Of a stretch of DNA of 64,000 nt, positions 24,306 to 37,132 are shown in pieces. Made by a program: the position numbers and the translations under genes. A model generated the notes under the pieces. It ran no database searches. It saw nothing but the letters and a program-made list of their open reading frames with translations, and was not told the origin of the DNA. The first letter of the stretch is position 1. Each line of letters begins with the position of its first letter. The stretch comes from Erigeron canadensis (lineage: Eukaryota > Streptophyta > Magnoliopsida > Asterales > Asteraceae): positions 27,561,295-27,625,294 of the forward strand of contig NC_057767.1 in assembly GCF_010389155.1 (NCBI RefSeq), given 5' to 3'.

Positions 24306-27300
24306 ATGTCGGATGGTAAATCTCAATATGGGGATTTCAATTCAAAGATTGATTATGTATTCAAGGTTGTATTGATAGGAGACTCGGCTGTTGGCAAATC
24401 TCAGCTCCTTGCGCGTTTCGCGAAAAATGAATTTAGTGTTGATTCAAAAGCCACCATTGGGGTTGAGTTTCAAACAAAGACTTTGGTTATTGATCAAAAG
24501 ATGGTCAAGGCCCAGATTTGGGATACTGCTGGTCAAGAAAGGTTTGGACATTGCTTAATCATTAGATCGGAAAATTGCTTAATTATAAGTACTTTTGAAT
24601 TGAAATGCATTATTGGTATAGATTTCTTTATCACTAGCAAATTGAAATGCAATTCATAGATGTTATGGTTATTAACATGAAATCCATTAGATTTTATGTG
24701 CATAATTGCATATACATGCATGGTTAAGTAGTAGTGTAGGTGTAGCTACATATTGTGATCGAAGGTGACTCTAGTTTAGGAAATTTTGTGTGATTTGAAG
24801 TTACTAATAATGGAGTGACGTTAGTAAATTTGGTTAGACGGATTGCGAATAGGATACGTACCGATCGGGTTGGATCAAGTGGTTGGAGCTCTTGCTTCTG
24901 GAGACAGAGGTCAAGGGTTCGATCCTCATGTCCGGCAGACTACATGTCCTTTTCTACCTTTGGTAGAACCTGCAGCCTTTCTACCTTAGGTAGAATAAGA
25001 CTGTCTACGTCTCAACCTTCCCCACAAACCGTCGAAGACGATATTGGGACCCCTAACCCGTGGAAGACGAAGAAGACAAAGGGGTTACGCACTTACTAAG
25101 TTTTTTGGGTTGCTAATAGTATGCGTTTAGTTTTATTTCATTTTGAAAGGCAAAGACTACCCCACTACAACCGTCAAATATTTACACCAATTGCTTTGAT
25201 GAGATTGAAACTCACAATCCTTAGGTTGCAAGAGCACATCCAATACCGTTAGGATATTAGGATGCGCTTAGCTGGGTAACTGGTCGATATTTTTTAAGAA
25301 AGATACCTGTTTGGTCTGCAATGAAAAACGTATTATTGTATCTTTTAGATTGAACGTTTAAATAATTTCTCATTTTAGTCAATATGTCTCCAAATAAACA
25401 CATACATACGTATATGGTTTTTAATTTGTGCCAAAATTTAATCGTAAAATCGTTGTCCAAAATGCCACAAAAGCAAAAAGCAAATTGATTCAATGGGGAA
25501 ACATTAGAAGTTTTTCAAAGGTTTAATTCATCTTGGCCTTAAAATGACACGAATGAGAACATTTAAAGGCTCAACAGCCTAGCTATGAAGATATAGAATA
25601 GCTAGTTGTTTCATTTGGGACAAAATAAAGAGATATTGATATCTTAGATAAATAATCCTTATGTTTATTAACTTGAGAGGATCCTCACCTTAGGTTTATT
25701 GTCAACTTCATGTTGATTTAGGCATTTAGACCTCTCAAATCAAGCTTAAAATGTGCTTAGAAGATGCAACATGCATGAATAGTCTAGTCAATCAGAGTTT
25801 AATATAATATTAAAAACTAGTATGAATTGTTTGTATTTGACTATTTCATCCATGGTATTATTCTGCAGTATGTAGTTATAAGGTATCCTAGATATGCAGT
25901 CACCTCATATTGATCATGAAGTTTTAAATCTATTCATCTCACTCATAAAAGTGAATAAAAAAATCTAGTTTTTGGAAAATGTTCATCTTGTAATCTTACT
26001 AATGATAGATTGGGAATAAGTTCTCTATAGGCCACCAAACTATATGGTCCCTCAAATCCCTGTAACTATCAGCATTTATTTGAAACCAATATGATAGTTT
26101 AATTTGGGGGTTGTGGGTTCGATTCTCACTATTCCCCCCTCACTTTGGAATTACCATTTACCCCCAAAAAATGATGGTTTAGTGTTCCTCTATACTATTG
26201 TCTTTTAAACCTTACTCATAAGCCATGTTTTGGGAGTTCTTCTTACCTGACTACATCATGTTTCGTGGTTAGACTGTCCAAATTTATTTTTATTTTTTCA
26301 AATGAAGATGAATAAGTATATACTTGAACTAGTATACCTCTAAAACAAACTTTGTCACTTAAAACTGTACAGAATTACTAAAATAATGTTTCAAAACTGC
26401 AAGTTTTGTGTACAATACATGTCAAAAAGTGTTGGCCGGGCTAAATGTGGTTGAGTTTAAACATCTTTTCCTAAATAATTAAGTTTCTATATACGATTTA
26501 TTCAACAAAAATTGTGACAGAACTTATGTTATTTCACCTTTTGGGATAGTGTTCGATCCCTTTCTTTATTACTTCTACTACTTTCACTAGGAACAACGCA
26601 ACAACGATACTCAATTCCACAGATACGTGGGGTATGGATGCACATGGAAAAGCATAACACAATTGACTCCTCCATTATTATTGAATTGGTAGCTTATAAT
26701 ATTTAGTTATCATGACGCACATGTGATTAAGGAGTAACAATTTGTCACATGTTAGAGAAGTCGATCTGAACACCTTATAAGTCATATTTTGCGGGCTACA
26801 ATTACTTCAACTGTCATTCTAAGCTAATTGCGAATTTACTGGGTAAGGCAGTGAGTTTAGACTTGAGTTGGTACACAAGGCTTCTGATACTAGAATTAAT
26901 CAATAGCTCTAGCTTAAATCTTAGTTTTTTTTTTGTTTTTAATGACTAAATCTTAGTTTTATATTGTTTCAAATAAGCTTTTTTGTTAATCCTGAAATAG
27001 GCCTTGATTTCTATGTAATTATATTTGGAAAATTTTATCGATCTGAAGTAAACATGCCTTTTGAATTTGATCTTGTAGCATCGCTCTCATTCAATAATGT
27101 ACGTAGACTACCTTGGTTGAATGTGTCTTAATTGCTAAGAACATATGGGCAACTTGAGTAGGTCAATGATGGAATGGTAACCTAATCTGAGCTTACCTCA
27201 TTAAGTTCTGTTCTTTCTTTTGATACTTCAAAATAAACCAATGAATCAATAATTTGATATAACTTGATGACTGTCTCCATTATAATGGGCTCATGTATAA

Positions 27301-28252
27301 AACTGTCAATCTATAGGTTGGAAATAGATGGGCTAACTAACGGGTCAAATGGGTAAATTCTTAGTATAGATAGAAACAGGTCGAGTTGGGCCAAAACACT
27401 TTCCAGTCCAATTATTGTTAATCAAATACCGAGTGTACGAGTCAGTTATAAAATAGTCTCAATAGTAATCTAATAGTTTGTAGTTTTTTTTTTTAACGGC
27501 TAATAGTTTATAGTTATATGATTTATGAGGTCTATTGCATCAAGAAAAACTCACTTTCTGTTACTTTTGACGGGTTTCGTTTCAGAAAAGGTTTGATGTT
27601 TTATACATTTAAAATTAAAATAGCAACATCACCGGAATTACCTGCCAAGGAAATAATAAAATTTTCCCCAATGTGTCAACCTATCACTATGATGACTTTG
27701 TTATGAAGAACATTATTATGATTGTTTACAACAGTTGCAGACTTTATCATTTAACTGGGTGCAACTGTATATACTATAATTAATCTCCATGTTATTGATG
27801 ATGTTTAATCAATTCGTGTCAGATACCGAGCAGTAACAAGTGCATATTACAGAGGAGCAGTTGGTGCAATGTTAGTCTATGACATGACAAAACGCCAAAC
27901 GTTTGATCATATGACTAGGTGGCTGGAAGAACTCAGGGGCCACGCTGATAAAAACATAGTGATTATGCTCATTGGAAACAAATGTGACTTGGCAAGTCTA
28001 AGAGCAGTACCAGTTGAAGATGCACAAGAGTTTGCAGAACGAGAAAATCTTTGCTTCATGGAAACATCGGCACTTGAGGCCACAAATGTTGAAAGCGCGT
28101 TTCTAACATCTTTGACGGAAATATATAGGATTATAAGTAAGAAATCTCTGAGTGCTGATGGAGATTATGGAAAATCGACATCTCTGAAAGGAACTGCTAT
28201 ACTTGTTCCTAACCAAGATGAAAACACTGGTGGAAAGAGTGGTTGCTGTTGA
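24306..28252 (+). CDS. RAB GTPase, RABA4-like (Rab11 family)
   Basis: A small GTPase predicted to act in trans-Golgi/recycling vesicle traffic to the plasma membrane and cell wall, as RABA4 proteins do in root hairs and pollen tubes. Two exons, 24306-24541 and 27823-28252, are separated by a 3281-bp intron that splits the Arg codon after WDTAGQE. This gives 221 residues. Visible motifs: P-loop GDSAVGKS (about residues 23-30), switch I with [18 protein letters not shown] (guanine specificity), ETSA, and a C-terminal CC pair for geranylgeranylation. The RAYRAV-type segment [14 protein letters not shown] follows the splice exactly. The start is the ATG at 24306; a TTG further upstream in frame is not a start. 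The gene appears intact. RABA4 is favoured by the [14 protein letters not shown] segment, but the sub-isoform is not resolved. Confidence 0.93.
24862..25099 (+). mobile_element. tRNA-derived SINE in the RAB intron
   Basis: Shows a box A (tggatcaagtggttggagct) and a box B (gggttcgatcctc) at tRNA-like spacing, then a non-tRNA body with repeats (tctacctttggtagaacct, tctaccttaggtagaat) and the end block acccctaacccgtggaagac. The body recurs at about 49205-49405 in the kinase-PP2 gene intron, so this is a mobile family. Confidence 0.7.
26095..26165 (+). mobile_element. Possible second SINE fragment in the RAB intron
   Basis: A box-B-like gtgggttcgattctcac follows an A-box-like tatgatagtttaatttggg. 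It is short, with undefined ends, and a weak call. Confidence 0.3.
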
Positions 28253-28617
28253 GGGTAATTCATATATGTATTTTTATGTTTTACACCTTAAATTAGCCTT
28301 CTAGTTATTAATTTTTTGAGATTATCATTCATCTAAGTCATTTTCCTGCATGCAATTAAGCTGAAAATTTTGTACAAAGGGAGTATATATATTTTTTCTA
28401 GAATGATTTGAGTAACCACATAGTGCTTAATTTGATAACATATGGTGTTACTATTCTTTTAGAATAAATTACACGAATTTTCTGTAGCTATGATTCCTCA
28501 AAATTTCATTATTCGTTCCTACTGTTTGCATTTGATTTCACTGATGATCCATTTTTTAACAAACATTAGGTTGGGTCCGTTAAATAGATCATGTGCCTAG
28601 CATATGAAGGCATATTG

Positions 28618-29310
28618 GTCTTATTATATATATACTAAAAAGCTATATGCTTTTACAAGTTTTCAATGCATATAAGGTACAACTGATTATTGCATCATAA
28701 AACAAAAAAAACCAACTTAAAAAATACTACCTTTTAAGCATCAGGTACCACTTCCAACTTATTTTTATTTCTCCCCCTCAAATTATATAAATCTTAAATT
28801 TTCCCCCTTGGCTTTATTAACTTTTAATTTTACCCTTAACTTATATAACCTTTTCAATTCACTCCCCCAATTTAGCCACTATCTTTTTTCAAGATTTATT
28901 TTCTAAAATTCTAAATATATATTTTTTAAGTTATCTTTTTTTAGTAAAACTTTGATATATATTTTGATTTTTTCTTTCTAAAAAATAGTTAAATCATTTG
29001 TTAGTAATGTCGTCGTTATCACCATCATCTTCGTCCAGTGTGTCATTATCAACGTTAGTATATTTCAACTACATTCTTATACATACATTTATAACTTGAA
29101 AAATACTAATATTTTACTAAAATAAAATGCTCCGTTATATATATATAAGCCGGAGGCATTTTTGTAAACAGTTTTTTATTTGTTATCGGAAACGGAATAT
29201 ATAAATTTTTATGTTCTCATGTTTTTATTAAATAACTTTCACATGGTTACGATTTTACTTTTTTCGTGTAGAAAGCATATCTCGCGGCAACACACGGGTA
29301 CTATAACTAG
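28618..29310 (+). mobile_element. Possible complete non-autonomous Helitron
   Basis: Begins near tcttattatatatatactaa and ends at CTAG (29307-29310) followed by T. The end is preceded by a GC-rich stretch (cgcggcaacacacggg, about 29284) in the position of a Helitron terminal hairpin. The 5' TC boundary is a guess. No coding capacity. Confidence 0.4.
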
Positions 29311-29983
29311 TTATCTGCAATTTGATATAGCATTATTTGGATTTTATTTTATAAAAGTATGCAATGCAATACATGTTCTGTAAAACTATCTTTATTTAAA
29401 AATTACTTTTGTTTGGGAGGATTAAGGAGGATGGGAATTTCCATTGGTATCAGCTCTGAACCCACCCACAGGACCCGGTTTGTTGGTCCAGTTCAAACGG
29501 TTAGACTGTTTTAACCGTGAACCGCTCACCCGATTGGTTCAAGACCTGGTTCGGTTCTTAAAACTTGACTGACAGTTTTTATAATTTGAATCAAATTCAA
29601 ACGATTCCTAGAGATGAGTCTCGTGGGCTTGTAAATGATGATACTTATGGGCTTAAACCAGGTGGGGCTGTGGGCAAATAATCAATTCTAGTTGTTCTTC
29701 ATCTTCTAAAAATCTTAAAGCCCACTAATCCTACCAATTTCAATGCACAAGTGGATTATGGTTTATTTTCTAGTATAAACAAGATATGTGACCGGGGTTT
29801 CGTGACTTTCGTCCCAGAAAACATTACGCTATTTTTAAAAATGATCAAAAAAGAAAGAAAAAAAAACTCGAACACAAAAACATAACTACTTTAGAAAAGA
29901 GTTTATAATAAATATTACTTAGAAAAAAAATTAGTTAGAAATTGAAAAATAAAAAAAATAATCAAACAAAAATTATAAAACAA

Positions 29984-30440
29984 AAGAACTAACATTGCAA
30001 AAATGATAATAATTGTAAGTTAAAGTAAAAGCAATATAAAACAAAAGAACTAACATTGCAAAAATGGTAACAATTGTAAGTTAAAGTAAAAGCAAAAGTT
30101 TCTAATTATAAAACGTTGGTAACTAAAGTGTGATAAAAGAGCTAACATTGAAAAAATGTAAACATCAAATCCATATTGCTTTACATATCTTCAAATTATT
30201 TGAATGGGTTGACCCACCATCAAAATTATTTGAATGGGTTGACCCACCATCAAATGTATAAAAGAAACGAAATTACGAAAGAAGACAAATGCATTTTAGT
30301 GGATTGAATGATGTATGGAAAACTCTAATTAAATTTAAAAACCAAAAGTCTAAAAATCAGGCCGGCCAAAACTATAAAGCAGTCCACCACTCAGGCAGGC
30401 CAAAACTATAAAGCAGTCCACCAAAACTATAAAGCAGTCC
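29984..30440 (+). repeat. Cluster of three local tandem duplications
   Basis: Three separate units are duplicated head to tail: about 58 bp around aaaagaactaacattgcaaa (29985-30095), about 36 bp around tgaatgggttgacccaccat (30195-30253), and about 36 then 25 bp around aaaactataaagcagtccac (30365-30445). Each has two or three copies with few differences. Confidence 0.8.
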
Positions 30441-30751
30441 ACCACTGTAATTTGCACACTAATCGATATATACGAGAGAGGTACCCGTGCAATGCGACGG
30501 CGGGACGTGACGGGTGATGGTGGTGTTAACGGTGTAATTATTAATGTAAAGGTAGTTGATGTAAAAGGGTGGTATAGTTAATGAAAAACGTATGTTTTTA
30601 CAGAGGGACACTGGTGGAATATGAGATATGTGGAAAGATTTTTGGTTTCATGTAAGGGTATTTTAGTCATATCAAATGCTTAAAGTTTAATAATAAAAAA
30701 AGAAGATTTGTTTTATTAGGTATTATATACTCGTATATATATATATAAGGT

Positions 30752-30900
30752 AAGGTTCATGTGAGAACTATTTATATATGAACATAGGTAATTATAAGTA
30801 TAACTTGATAGTTCATGTGTAAAAAAATATGTTCACATACACCATTCAAATGAAGCTCTCATAGTTCTTCCAATTCATATGGTTCTCACATAAACTTTTT
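30752..30900. mobile_element. Small inverted-repeat element (MITE)
   Basis: Left end aaggttcatgtgagaacta and right end tggttctcacataaactttt are inverted copies, about 145 bp apart. The element is flanked by TA-rich tracts, so a target duplication cannot be judged. Confidence 0.45.
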
Positions 30901-30920
30901 CATATATATATATATATATA

Positions 30921-31145
30921 TAGGGGTGAGATATTTTGAGACCACCTCTTATTTTAGGACCAACTAGGACCATTGATTTTTGTACACCATCATCATCTAC
31001 TACGATATACAAGATTTTTTTGTAAAAACACTAAGACTTTCCAGCGACGGGCCCACAGAAAAATCATGTGTAAGTTAACTTACACAAGTTACGAAAATCA
31101 ATGGTCTTTTTTTGGACTTTTTTTAGTTGGTCTCAAATATATATA
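30921..31145. mobile_element. Small inverted-repeat element (MITE)
   Basis: The left arm (gagaccacc, then aggaccattgatttt) pairs with the right arm (aaaatcaatggtct, then agttggtctc). The centre contains the palindrome tgtaagttaacttaca. It is bounded by TA repeats. No coding capacity. Confidence 0.5.
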
Positions 31146-32670
31146 TATATTTATAATTACAAAAAAAATTTTATTCGTTCCATTTTGACTGGATATATTA
31201 GTACTCCCCTTATTTACTATGGATGAGATATGCCTTATTTGTCGCATGGTGTGTTTAGATTCTTTAAGGAACATGCGATACATTGTAGAGAGCTATTGGG
31301 TTACACAATTTGGTTATAGAGATGTTCTTTTTGACATTTTTAAGTATGTTAGAAATTTCGCTATAAAATAAGCGTATGTAAATATTTTAATGGATCTGTT
31401 GGAGGGAAGGTCAACTTGGTGTAGTTTGTTGCATGTTTACCTTCTATCTTTACGTAAAACGTTTATTATAAAAATTGTTCAAGTGTGTGATTTGATTATT
31501 TCTACTTTAAGAGTTTATTCAAAATATTTTAAATTTGTGTGGCATTTAAAGTGAAAGAATATCAAAATCCAGGAATATTATTATTATAGATTCTTTATAA
31601 AGATTATTATTACAGATAATTATATATATGAATAATAACAAAAATTAATTTCACTAAGGAGCTGAAATAGATATATAGAAAAAATTATATCTCGAGAGAA
31701 AAAGATACACAAAAATAAGGTATTCGGATTATGAAACCCTAATCGAACTATAACAACGTATATATACTCCTTAAGTATGACGGATCTTCAAATATAACCT
31801 TCATATTCCATATAATGCATAACTCGTCCAATTATTTTTTATTATTCTCAACATCAGCTAAAATGAACTTTCAAGAATAGCACAAATGACTCCTCAACTT
31901 ATTTCTGCAAATAAACTAAAAATATATGAGAAGATAATTTTGTAAACTTAACACGAAGGATTATTAATTAGTCCAACTTCATTAATCATCCGATAGTTCC
32001 ATTCTGACTGAAAATGTCTAATAGTTTTAGAAATGAAATAAAGAACACACGAACAATGTCTACTTTGCTCCACTAACCACATTTGTAGACTTGTGAGTAA
32101 AGTAAGCTTAAATGACAATATCATTAAATGTGATTTGTTATTCTAATCTAAAAACATGTGTTTCAAATTACATTCCAGTTCATCATATAAAGATAGACGC
32201 TATTCAAATTATGTTATGTACATTGTTTAATCAGCGTTACATGTGATTTAAAAGAAAAACACACAGAACATGTACAAAACATACAGGATATGTAAAGTCG
32301 AACTCATGATCTGGACTAAAACCAGAAATGACTTCAACCAATTGATTTACCCTTTGTTGTCTACTTTATGGGTTAAAATGAGCCATTGCACCATTTCATT
32401 TAATAAGGTGTCAAGTTTGACTCTAACAGAGTAACAGTGTATGAAGTACAAAAGGTCTAATTTGTTCCACTAATTAAACTCACGGTTAATTAGTAACTTG
32501 GAGTTAGGATGGAAATGATACAAAGGTTGTCAAGGGTTGGTTGTATTCTTAGGTCTTTAATACGGGTTCTAAGATACTTTACCGATATCAAGAAAAAAAA
32601 ACCTTACGTTTAGCTGTCTAATTAAGTGAGGTACACAATACGATTAGATGTACGTAATTCAATTCGTTCT

Positions 32671-32680
32671 CTATATAAAG
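32671..32680 (+). promoter_or_regulatory. Candidate TATA box of P450 copy 2
   Basis: ctatataaag lies 59-68 bases upstream of the ATG at 32739, which would give a leader of about 35 bases. Confidence 0.5.
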
Positions 32681-32738
32681 TTGGCGCATTTGTTCTTGAT
32701 TACATGCATCGTTTCCTTTAAAGATATCCTAAAGAACC

Positions 32739-34355
32739 ATGGTTGATCTATACATGATCTGCTTCACCCTATTTCTCATATGCTACACTATAATCTCAAG
32801 ATTGCACAAATCTTCATCTCGAAACACATTTCATCTTCCACCGATGCCCTTTAGGATTCCCATTATCGGACATCTCCATCTCCTTACTTCGATCCCTCAT
32901 CAGGATCTTCAAAAGCTTTCCATTCAACATGGGCCAATTTTTCGCCTTTTTCTAGGGTCGACACCTTGGGTTGTTGTTTCCTCACCAGAAGCAGCAAAAG
33001 ATATCTTAAAAACAAACGATAGTTTGTTTTTAGATCGTCCTTATAATTCTGTTATTGATTACTTTACCTATGGAAGCAAAGGCTTTGTCTTTGCTAATCA
33101 TGGACCCTACTGGAAATTCTTTAAGAAAATTACAATGTCAAAACTCCTCAGTTCTACAACACTAGACCATCTCCTTCCAATGAGACGCGATGAAATTACT
33201 TGTTTTATAAAATATTTATACAAAAAATCAAAAGATGGGAAGTCAGTGAAAGTTGAAGAGGACCTCATGAAGTTGACAAGTAATGTTATATCAAGAATGT
33301 TTATGAACAAGAGGTATCCGTTAGAAGATGACAAATCAGGTGATTTACCAAAGGTTATTGGTGAAATCGGTGAGATTATAGGTAAGTTTAACTTTTCGGA
33401 TCATATATGGTTCTGTAAGCATCTAGACTTGCAAGGATATGGAAAAGCTTCAAAGGATATTAAGAGAAGATTCGATATCCTGGTCGATAGGATATTGAAG
33501 GAGCATGAAGACGCACGCCAGAATAAAAAGGACAACAATGGAGAAATGAAAGACATGCTCAACATTTTACTAGATATCTCAGAAGATGACACCATGGAAG
33601 TTAAGTTGAGCAGAGAGAACATTAGAGTCTACATTATGGTACACTAAGCACAAAGTTTTGTTATTATTTGAGTCCATCTATATTTTCGTAAAAATAATTT
33701 TTCTAGTACTATATTTCTTTTACAGGATATACTTTCGGCAGGAATAGATACTACAGCCCTAACAATAGAATGGGCTTTGGCAGAACTCATTAACCATCCA
33801 AACATAATAAAAAAGGCAGTAGAAGAAATCGACCAAGTTGTTGGACAAAACAGACTTGTTCAAGAATCGGACATACCAAACCTTCCTTACCTCCAATCAA
33901 TCGTTAAGGAATCCCTAAGGTTGCACCCTACATTACCAATGATTTTAAAATCCTCGACACAAGATTGCACCATTGCAGGCTATCATATTCCTGCAAAAAC
34001 AAACATTTTTATCAACGTTTGGAGCATTGGAAGAGATGAAACCCACTGGGAAAGCCCACTTGAATTCAGGCCAGAAAGATTTGAAGAAACTCAGATAGAT
34101 GTTAGAGGACGTCACTATCAACTTCTACCGTTTGGGAGTGGGAGGAGGATGTGTCCAGGTATTTCACTAGGTTTGTTGATGGTACATACAATTCTTGGTT
34201 CTATGATTCAGTGCTTTGATTGGAGGGCCGAAAAAGATGGAAATCTCACTAATACTGTTGATATGGAAGAATGTCCTGGGATAACAATTCCTAGAGCTAA
34301 CCCTTTGGTTTGTATTCCCGTCGCTCGCCTTGATCCCATCCCATTATCCAACTAA
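32739..34355 (+). CDS. Cytochrome P450, CYP93-like, canonical I helix (copy 2)
   Basis: Predicted ER-anchored monooxygenase of specialised metabolism. Exons 32739-33638 and 33726-34355 join in phase 0 over an 87-bp GT-AG intron to 509 residues. An N-terminal hydrophobic anchor ([16 protein letters not shown]) precedes a proline hinge ([17 protein letters not shown]). The I helix reads SAGIDTT with Asp308 and Thr309, the ordinary acid-alcohol pair for O2 activation. ExxR lies in [12 protein letters not shown] in FRPERFEE, and the haem signature [10 protein letters not shown] carries Cys443. The N-terminal half is the most diverged of the five copies. It lies 1.2 kb upstream of copy 3 in the same orientation. 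No defects are visible. A pterocarpan 6a-hydroxylase-like label is likely from automated annotation but would not be evidence of substrate. Confidence 0.92.
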
Positions 34356-34465
34356 TTTATATATTTCATATATACATGAGTTATGAACTACTCCAAACTA
34401 AATATTTCATGAAACATATGTGTAACCTCGACTTTTACTATCATCCGACAGATACTTTCGTACGT

Positions 34466-34467
<2 letters not shown>

Positions 34468-34553
<86 letters not shown>
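34468..34553 (+). repeat. (ATT)n microsatellite
   Basis: About 86 bases of ATT units just after P450 copy 2. The poly-Leu frame across it is an artefact. Confidence 0.95.
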
Positions 34554-34555
<2 letters not shown>

Positions 34556-35535
34556 GCAGTTATAAGAAGATATAAATTATTGAGATGATGTGTAACACCC
34601 CAAATTATCACAAAATAAATTTATTAGAGCTGGAACAACCCAATGCCTTTACCATTTTTATTTTGTTTGGAACAAAATAATATATGTTAGATCAATTGGT
34701 AACTTGCTACTGTGCAAGGAGTTTTGCTTGTGTGTGAACGGCGGTTCTATTCCTTCTCCTCACAATTTTTACGTCTATTTATTCATGATCTTTATTTCCT
34801 TTTCTTTTTTAAGTGTTTTCCTTGCGGGCTTGCTCCTTCAATTATTGTATCTAAGTTACGTTGTATATCTCGCAACCATTTAAAAGTGATAAAGTCACAT
34901 TTATCTAAGTTGTATATTCTTAAATACAACCATAAATTTGTTGATAAATATATAGTTATATATGCGTTAACACATAAATTAAATGTTTAACAAATAATGT
35001 ATTATGCATTACATAAATGAATAAACCCAAACTCATCGTTTAGTTGAGTACTTGTAGAATGATTCATTTACTTAAATACATATTGGATGCATACTTTTAT
35101 ACTAGATCAAATGTACGAGGCTTCCTTGTACAAAAAACTATATCAAATGATTTTGGCCCCTTCAAATTACTTGTTCAAGTTCCGCCACTTTATTATTCAT
35201 CTCCAGACTCCAAAGTTAAAAAAATATGTTAATATGAATATGATGTGTTTAAGGCAAATGGCAGAGAACAGAACCATCATTTAGCTTTGATACTCATACA
35301 TTATCAGGTCGAAAGCTCCAAACAGATGAGGGAAATACTAAACTACAATTATTAGCACATCATGACTTGGTCATTACTACATAACTATCACTAGCTTGTT
35401 GTTGCCGGCTGGAATCTTTGCTTAAACAATAATAATATCAATTCCACATGCCATATTTTATTCATCAAAACTTGGAATGAGACACTTTAATTTATATAAA
35501 TTTGAGCATATTTCTGTTGTTTAGGCACACTAACT
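34554..35535. other. Spacer between P450 copies 2 and 3
   Basis: No gene is supported. It contains a short string (tgtaacaccccaaattatc, 34590) resembling the first bases of the LTR at 13338, possibly a relic LTR end. The rest is presumably promoter of copy 3. Confidence 0.35.
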
Positions 35536-37132
35536 ATGGCTGATTTCCAGGGATATTTGTTCCTAATTATCTTATGGCTGATTTCCACTATCTTCATTCG
35601 GGTGATATTCAAATCTACTCGTTCTAAACATAATCTTCCACCCAGCCCTTTTGCCCTTCCTGTTATTGGACATCTCCATCTCCTTGCTCCGATACCTCAC
35701 CAAGCTTTTCACAAGATTTCTCTCCGATATGGTGGAGTTTTTCGTGTCATTCTGGGTTCTGTACCTTGTGTTGTTGCTTGTTCACCAGAAATGGCAAAAG
35801 AATTCCTTAAAACATATGAAAATGCCTATTTAGATAGGCCCCAAAACTCAGCTGTAGCGTATCTAACTTATGGATCAAAAGACTTTTCTTTTGCTCCATA
35901 CGGATCCTATTGGAAGTTTATGAAGAAAATAGTCATGTCACAGCTCTTAAATGGTACAACACTTGACCTACTCCTTCCAGTTAGGCACAATGAAATTAAT
36001 CGTTTTATGAAATCCTTATCTCAAAAGGCCAAAGTTGGGAAAGCAGTTGATCTTGATGGGGAGCTTGTGAAGATGTCAAACAATGTGATATCAAGAATGC
36101 TTATGAGTGAAAGGTGTTCAGAGAATGAGGATGATGCAGGGGAAATGAAGAAATTGGTTACAGAAATAGCTGAGATTACAGGTAAATTTAACCTATCGGA
36201 CTACATCTGGATCTTTAAGAATCTAGATGTGCAGGGCTTTGGAAAAAGATTGAAGGATATTCGTAGAAGATTTGATGAATTGATTGAGAGGATCATGAAA
36301 GAACATGAAGATGCAAGAAAGCAGAATTCAGGTGTAACGAAGGACTTGCTCCACATTTTACTCGATGTTGCGGAAGATGAGAGCATGGAAATTAAGTTGA
36401 CTAGAGAAAACATTAAAGCCTTCATTCTGGTAACATTTTTAGATCATATCACGGTATTTTGGGGTCTCTATGATAACATACTAACTTATCAATTTGTAAT
36501 TTCAGGATATATTTGCAGCAGGAACAGATACTTCTGCAATTACAATAGAATGGGCTTTATCAGAACTCATCAATCATCCAAACATAATGAAAAGAGCAAG
36601 AGAAGAAATTGATGAGGTTGTTGGGAAAACCAGACTTTTGCAAGAGTCGGACATACCAAACCTTCCCTACCTCCAAGCAATTGTCAAGGAAACATTGCGG
36701 CTCCATTCCACGGGCCCAATGATTGTAAGGCAATCAACAGAAGACTGCACAGTCGGAGGTTACCATATTCCAGCAAACACTACAATTTTTGTTAATATTT
36801 GGGCTCTCGGTAGAGACCCAAAACATTGGGAAAACCCCCTTGAATTTAGGCCTGAAAGATTCGAACAGAACAACTTGGATGTTAGGGGACAACACTTTCA
36901 CATGATACCATTTGGGAGTGGGAGGAGGATGTGTCCTGGGACGACACTAGCATTGCAGGTGATACAAACAACGGTTGGTGCCATGATTCAGTGCTTTGAC
37001 TGGAAGGCCGGGAAAGATGGGAATCTCACTAGCGTTGATATGGAAGAAGGAGTTGGCATCACACTTCCTAGAAAAAACCCTTTGGTTTGTATTCCTGTTG
37101 CCCGACTAGATCCAATCCCATTTTCGGTGTAA
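35536..37132 (+). CDS. Cytochrome P450, CYP93-like, canonical I helix (copy 3)
   Basis: Predicted ER-anchored monooxygenase. Exons 35536-36429 and 36506-37132 join in phase 0 over a 76-bp GT-AG intron, giving 506 residues. It has the anchor [17 protein letters not shown] and hinge [16 protein letters not shown]. The I helix reads AAGTDTS with Asp306/Thr307, the canonical pair. ExxR lies in [12 protein letters not shown] in FRPERFEQ, and the haem signature [10 protein letters not shown] carries Cys441. It has RYGG where the other copies have the commoner YGP, a minor change. Its N-terminus is closer to the variant copies 1, 4 and 5 than to copy 2. The 3' flank is shared with copies 4 and 5 but in opposite gene-relative orientation, pointing to an old convergent pair. 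Confidence 0.92.

Larger units (their letters stand above)
28253..32738. other. Repeat-rich spacer between the RAB gene and P450 copy 2
   Basis: No gene is supported. It holds a Helitron-like segment (about 28618-29310), a cluster of short tandem duplications (29984-30440), another GC-rich Helitron-like motif with a GGTGGT-rich patch (30470-30545) and two small inverted-repeat elements (30752-30900 and 30921-31145). From 31150 to 32640 I see nothing recognisable. Confidence 0.45.

Noticed and set aside
24862..25099. Possible tRNA gene in the RAB intron
   Set aside because: Box A and box B are present, but no cloverleaf with paired acceptor ends is visible and the sequence continues into a shared SINE body.
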